Below are positions 6,960 to 9,443 of a DNA stretch of 9,443 bases, piece by piece; within the stretch, counting starts at the first letter, position 1, and the number at the start of each line of letters is the position of its first letter. Where the stretch lies: NCBI GenBank assembly GCA_949286445.1, contig CASECL010000120.1:1-9443 (forward strand). The letters are read 5' to 3'. The notes under the pieces were generated by a model, which did no database searches, was not told the DNA's origin, and worked only from the letters and a program-made list of their open reading frames with translations. Position numbers and translations under genes: made by a program. The DNA comes from an uncultured bacterium (lineage in GTDB: Bacteria > Verrucomicrobiota > Lentisphaeria > Victivallales > Victivallaceae).

Positions 6960-7046
6960 CGTTATTTATCCGTTATTTATCCGTTATTTTATTCCGATAT
7001 ATCTATAACTTCATGATTTTAAAGAAATTTAAATATTCCGTTATTT
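6960..7046. repeat. AAATAACGG repeat cluster B, directly upstream of the lrp gene
   Basis: On the plus strand the unit CGTTATTTATC occurs at 6960-6970 and 6971-6981, and a third unit begins at 6982 and diverges after CGTTATTT. This gives an 11-bp period, close to one DNA turn. Exact copies of the 9-mer (as CCGTTATTT) are at 6970-6978, 6981-6989 and 7038-7046. On the minus strand all read AAATAACGG toward the lrp gene. The rest of the 114-bp gap between uppS and lrp is very AT-rich and probably contains the lrp promoter. Confidence 0.75.
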
Positions 7047-7061
7047 TAAAAATTCCGAATT

Positions 7062-7790
7062 TTAAAGTTTTTCCGGATCCGTTGTTTCACTTACTCTGCC
7101 GAAACGTCTCCCCCGATGTCTGAAGTCTTCTGCCGCCGCCAGAAATTCCTCTCTGCCGAAGTCCGGCCACAATACAGAGGTAAAATACAATTCAGCGTAA
7201 GCATTTTCCCAGATCAGAAAATTGCTTATCCGTTTTTCTCCGCCGGTACGGATCATCAAATCCACCGGCGGAACCTGCGGCAGGTACAATTCACGGGAAA
7301 ATGTCTCTTCATCCAGATCTTCCGGTTTTACCGCACCGTCAAGGGTTTTGCGCATCAGCTTTTTTGCCGCGTCAACAATTTCAGCCCGCCCGCCGTAATT
7401 CAAAGCCAGTATCAGAGTTCCGGAAGTGTTTCCAGCTGTCTTTTCCTCTGTGAAGCGGAGTTTTTTTACTGCGGTTTCCGGCAGCTGATCTATTCTTCCG
7501 GTGGCGAGCAGCCGGACATTATTTTTCATCAAATACGGCAGCTTCTCATCCAGAAAATAGACTAAAAGCTCCATCAGAGCATTTACCTCTTCCGGAGGGC
7601 GGTTCCAGTTTTCTGTGCTGAAAGCATACAATGTTAAATACTGCAGACCGATTTCCCGTGCGGTTTCCAGTGCAATCTGAACCTTTTCCGCTCCTTTTTT
7701 ATGTCCTTCAGTCCGGGGCAGGCCGCGCTGTTTTGCCCAGCGTCCGTTGCCATCCATGATAATGGCGGCATGACGAAGCACATTATCCAT
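7062..7790 (-). CDS. uppS: Isoprenyl transferase (undecaprenyl diphosphate synthase)
   Basis: A cis-prenyltransferase of 242 residues that extends farnesyl diphosphate with isopentenyl diphosphate to make the C55 lipid carrier for peptidoglycan and O-antigen synthesis. It is a cytoplasmic or membrane-associated enzyme. Family landmarks are all present: AIIMDGNGRWAKQRG with catalytic D13, H30, FSTENWNRP (58-65), NYGGRAEI (131-138), and RTGGEKRISNFLIWENAYAE (181-200), ending in LYFTSVLWPDF. R181, R187 and E200 match conserved pyrophosphate- and Mg-binding positions. Start ATG 7790 is clear: AGGAGG sits 6 nt upstream and MDNVLRHAAI is the usual beginning, whereas the open frame to 7871 adds 27 unlikely residues. 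It overlaps the gmhA stop by 8 bp, so the two form an operon and both serve the envelope. Confidence 0.96.
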   Translation of the reverse strand: MDNVLRHAAIIMDGNGRWAKQRGLPRTEGHKKGAEKVQIALETAREIGLQYLTLYAFSTENWNRPPEEVNALMELLVYFLDEKLPYLMKNNVRLLATGRIDQLPETAVKKLRFTEEKTAGNTSGTLILALNYGGRAEIVDAAKKLMRKTLDGAVKPEDLDEETFSRELYLPQVPPVDLMIRTGGEKRISNFLIWENAYAELYFTSVLWPDFGREEFLAAAEDFRHRGRRFGRVSETTDPEKL

Positions 7791-8415
7791 AAATTTCCTC
7801 CTCGATCCGCTGACACCACCAGTGATAAAGCGGCAGGTGAAGTTCCTGCACTTTATAAGTTTCACTTTCATTTACCGGTACAACAATATCGGCATATTTT
7901 TCACACAGACCATGCCTGTTTCCGGTAAGCAGAACTGTCTTTATCTTTTTAATTCTTGCTGTTTCAAAAGCAAACATTATATTTCTGGCATTTCCGGAGG
8001 TGGAAATTCCCAGCAGTACATCACCCTCGCGCCCCAGAGCAAAAAGCTGCTGGGCGAAACAAAGTTCCCCATCCACATCATTGGAAAAAGCAAAATTCAG
8101 CGGAGGATGTGATAAAAGTGATATACAGGGTAATCCCTGCTGCAGTTTTTCACCCAGCCGTATTCCGTCATCGCCGAATTTTTCCGCCAGTTCATTCTTC
8201 ATTTCACCGGAAAGTTCTCTTTTGCTCATAAAACCCTTGAGCAATTCTCCGGCAATATGCTCGGCATCAGATCCGCTGCCGCCGTTTCCGGCAGTAAAAA
8301 GGGTATTTCCGTTCTTGAGTTTATCAACAAAAAGTTCAAGCGCAAGCTCCGCCTTTTCTTCAGAATATTTCAGAAGCGGATAGCGTGTTAAAAGTTCATT
8401 GATTTGCTTTTTCAT
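7783..8415 (-). CDS. gmhA: SIS-domain sedoheptulose-7-phosphate isomerase (GmhA/DiaA family)
   Basis: A 210-residue SIS-domain protein. GmhA converts sedoheptulose 7-phosphate to D-glycero-manno-heptose 7-phosphate, the first step to ADP-heptose for LPS core. Visible motifs are the phosphate-binding loop AGNGGSGSDAEH (42-53) with H53 and E57, LGISTSGNARN (135-145), and YKVQELHLPLYHW (187-199). Q190 and H198 align with the catalytic Gln/His of E. coli GmhA. A charged insert (about 64-93) follows the first helix and makes it slightly longer than the usual 190 or so residues. Start ATG 8415 has AAGGA about 10 nt upstream. It is the first gene of the minus-strand block and overlaps uppS by 8 bp. 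DiaA, a DnaA-binding paralogue, shares the fold and most motifs, so that role cannot be excluded given the origin-like DNA next door. Confidence 0.82.
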   Translation of the reverse strand: MKKQINELLTRYPLLKYSEEKAELALELFVDKLKNGNTLFTAGNGGSGSDAEHIAGELLKGFMSKRELSGEMKNELAEKFGDDGIRLGEKLQQGLPCISLLSHPPLNFAFSNDVDGELCFAQQLFALGREGDVLLGISTSGNARNIMFAFETARIKKIKTVLLTGNRHGLCEKYADIVVPVNESETYKVQELHLPLYHWWCQRIEEEIYG

Positions 8416-8484
8416 TGGAAAAATTTCCTTGAATTTACGATTTTTTGATATATCTTATATTTAAGGTACATTGAAAGCGGTTTT

Positions 8485-8719
8485 TTTTCAAGTCAACTTC
8501 AGTTGATAACCTGTCAATAACTTGAAAATAAGTTGATGATAAAAGTTGACAAGTGGAGATTGTCAACAGTTGCCAATCTTTTCTCAACAGTGTTATCAAC
8601 CGGGTAAAATGTTTTCAAGTCGTTTATTATCAATATGCCGGAAAAGTTATTGACAAAAGTGGTCTGATTTTATTAATATTTATTATCTTTAAAACAATTA
8701 TTTATTATTAATAGTAATA
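8485..8719. other. Candidate chromosomal replication origin (oriC): DnaA-box-like cluster plus AT-rich tract
   Basis: Within the gene-free 8416-9168 region, 9-mers close to TTRTCAACA cluster on both strands. On the plus strand: CTGTCAATA 8511-8519, TTGTCAACA 8560-8568, TTCTCAACA 8581-8589, TTATCAACC 8593-8601 and TTATCAATA 8627-8635. On the minus strand: TTATCAACT 8501-8509, TCATCAACT 8531-8539, TTGTCAACT 8544-8552 and TTGTCAATA 8648-8656. A weaker copy, AAGTCAACT, is at 8490-8498. The best ones differ from the E. coli consensus TTATCCACA at two positions, consistently including A instead of C at position 6. A 53-bp AT tract follows, dnaN is next, and gene orientation flips across the region. 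No dnaA lies in the window. The motifs are seen; origin function is inferred. Confidence 0.62.
8667..8719. other. 53-bp AT tract, candidate DNA unwinding element
   Basis: Only three of 53 bases are G or C (8687, 8695, 8714). The tract lies 11 bp past the last box of the DnaA-box-like cluster, where an unwinding element would sit. It ends in TTAATAGTAATA, which faintly resembles the TAG-type DnaA-trio repeats known from Bacillus. That resemblance is short and could be chance. Confidence 0.45.
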
Positions 8720-8779
8720 CCGCTTTTCCGGACGGTAAGACAAATACATGGGATGGAAATTTTCTGTCAGTTGACATAT

Positions 8780-8826
8780 TTTTGCAAATCCGGTGTTTTT
8801 TGCAGACTGCATTTTGCAAACTCCGG
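8780..8826. repeat. Direct repeat TTTTGCAAA(C)TCCGG, two copies 32 bp apart
   Basis: Copies are at 8780-8793 (TTTTGCAAATCCGG) and 8812-8826 (TTTTGCAAACTCCGG, with one inserted C). The 32-bp offset is close to three helical turns. The rest of 8720-8941 shows no gene. Another TCAAC-type 9-mer (ATGTCAACT on the minus strand) lies just before, at 8769-8777. The function is unknown; it may be part of the origin or of dnaN control. Confidence 0.45.
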
Positions 8827-8941
8827 CTTGTATCCGCTGGATGCTGGTTTACTTTAGGGTATATCCGGGGGAAAGGTCAGGAAATAATTCTTATATTTAC
8901 AGGTTTTTCCAGTCCGGTTAAATCTGAGGATGATTATTGAC

Positions 8942-9055
8942 AAATAACGGATTTACCGGTTGAAAAAAATGAAAATAACGGCTTGATTTGAGCTTGAAAA
9001 TTAAAAATAACGGAGCAAATCAGATCATATTTTGAAATAAAACTAAAAATAACGG
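8942..9055 (+). repeat. AAATAACGG repeat cluster C, upstream of dnaN
   Basis: Four exact copies all point toward dnaN: 8942-8950, 8973-8981, 9005-9013 and 9047-9055. The start-to-start distances of 31, 32 and 42 bp are close to 3, 3 and 4 helical turns, so the copies would lie on the same face of the helix. The first copy overlaps a TTGTCAATA box on the opposite strand (8935-8943). The last copy ends 113 bp before the dnaN start codon. Confidence 0.75.
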
Positions 9056-9144
9056 ATTGCAAAATTGGAAAAATTTGCTTTTTCAAGTTGTAATTTCAGT
9101 TATTTTGTATTATGTTTATCAGGTAAAAACAGCAAATGAAAATA

Positions 9145-9150
9145 TATAAT
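9145..9150 (+). promoter_or_regulatory. Possible dnaN -10 hexamer (TATAAT)
   Basis: A perfect TATAAT lies 18 bp before the dnaN ATG, but no good -35 sits 16-18 bp upstream. A start about 7 bp downstream would leave only some 12 nt of leader, with the GAGTGAAG-like ribosome site at its edge. A second candidate, TATTAT at 9108-9113, also lacks a well-spaced -35. The real promoter may be either or neither. Confidence 0.25.
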
Positions 9151-9168
9151 AGAGAGTGAAGTTGAAAA

Positions 9169-9443
9169 ATGAAAATTGCGATTGAGAGAGAAAAATTCGC
9201 CAAAGCCCTTCAACGGGTTAACTCAATTATCGCCACCCGGACTATGCTTCCGGTTTTGAGCAATGTTCTCATCGAGGCCGGTGAAAACGGCATTGTGCTT
9301 ACCAGTACTGACCTGGAAATACGCATATCAACTGCGGTTGAGGGTGAAGTTTCGGAAAATGGAAAAGTAACGGTGAATGCCAGAAAACTGCTTTCACTGG
9401 TAAATTGCTTTTCAGCTTCCAAGGTTGAACTGGAAAGTGATGA
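9169..9443 (+). CDS. dnaN: DNA polymerase III beta subunit (sliding clamp), N-terminal part
   Basis: The first 91 codons of the beta clamp are present; the gene runs off the right edge. The clamp is a ring-shaped dimer that holds DNA polymerase III on the template. The visible part covers most of clamp domain 1 and has the family's typical opening: MKIAIEREKFAKALQRVNSI, then the conserved stretch LPVLSNVLIEA and the LTSTDLEIRIS segment, followed by GKVTVNARKLLSLV. Start ATG 9169 is the only sensible one. A weak GAGTGAAG lies just upstream and no strong AGGAGG is seen. It is the only plus-strand gene in the window and diverges from gmhA across the origin-like region. Genes near oriC often include dnaN, usually with dnaA just before it, but here dnaA is not adjacent. 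Confidence 0.95.
   Translation, partial: MKIAIEREKFAKALQRVNSIIATRTMLPVLSNVLIEAGENGIVLTSTDLEIRISTAVEGEVSENGKVTVNARKLLSLVNCFSASKVELESD

Noticed and set aside
6436..7008. 190-residue plus-strand frame opposite the lrp gene
   Set aside because: Serine-rich translation of the antisense strand of a clear Lrp/AsnC gene; no credible motif.
8937..8942. TTGACA resembling a -35 element before dnaN
   Set aside because: No -10-like hexamer lies 16-18 bp downstream, and the sequence is already explained as part of a TTGTCAATA box on the other strand.
9210..9422. 70-residue minus-strand frame inside dnaN
   Set aside because: Antisense to a highly conserved clamp region, with no independent support.
1..9443. 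CRISPR arrays, tRNA or rRNA genes, insertion sequences
   Set aside because: I looked for regularly spaced identical repeats with unique spacers, cloverleaf or rRNA-like sequences and transposase motifs and saw none; the short AAATAACGG repeats are too short and irregularly spaced for CRISPR.

Overview
The window looks like a piece of chromosome from a double-membrane (Gram-negative type) bacterium, taken next to its replication origin. The envelope evidence is a GmhA-type sedoheptulose-7-phosphate isomerase (LPS heptose branch), an isoprenyl transferase (UppS), and a partial protein with an OstA/LptD-like repeat region behind a signal peptide. The mixture of a secreted SGNH hydrolase, a long SorE-like dehydrogenase and AT-rich intergenic DNA would fit a PVC-group organism such as a Lentisphaerota/Victivallales bacterium. 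That taxon is only an impression and cannot be proved from the window.

Layout. All eight genes from 1 to 8415 lie on the minus strand. In transcription order they are gmhA-like, uppS, an Lrp/AsnC regulator, a class I aminotransferase, an MFS transporter, a secreted SGNH hydrolase, a 549-residue MDR dehydrogenase and the start of an OstA/LptD-like protein that runs off the left edge. A 753-bp gene-free stretch follows (8416-9168). dnaN then begins on the plus strand and runs off the right edge. Three minus-strand pairs are tightly coupled: gmhA/uppS overlap by 8 bp, lrp/aminotransferase by 26 bp, and MDR/OstA-like by 1 bp.

The gene-free stretch has the marks of a chromosomal origin. It holds a dense cluster of about ten DnaA-box-like 9-mers close to TTRTCAACA, a 53-bp tract with only three G/C bases, a flip in gene orientation, and dnaN next to it. 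No dnaA is present in the window.

The strongest unexplained signal is the 9-mer AAATAACGG. It occurs eleven times exactly, in three clusters: upstream of the SGNH hydrolase, directly upstream of the lrp gene, and upstream of dnaN. Ten of the eleven read in the direction of the downstream gene. The four copies before dnaN are spaced 31, 32 and 42 bp, close to whole helical turns. A second motif, the palindrome TTCCCGGGAA, occurs three times, all intergenic, and two copies flank the presumed promoter of the dehydrogenase gene.

How the genes work together: gmhA and uppS supply envelope precursors. The Lrp regulator and aminotransferase form a small amino-acid operon resembling the Bacillus alaR-alaT pair. 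The MFS, SGNH and MDR genes could be a carbohydrate uptake or degradation set, but no substrate can be read from the sequence.
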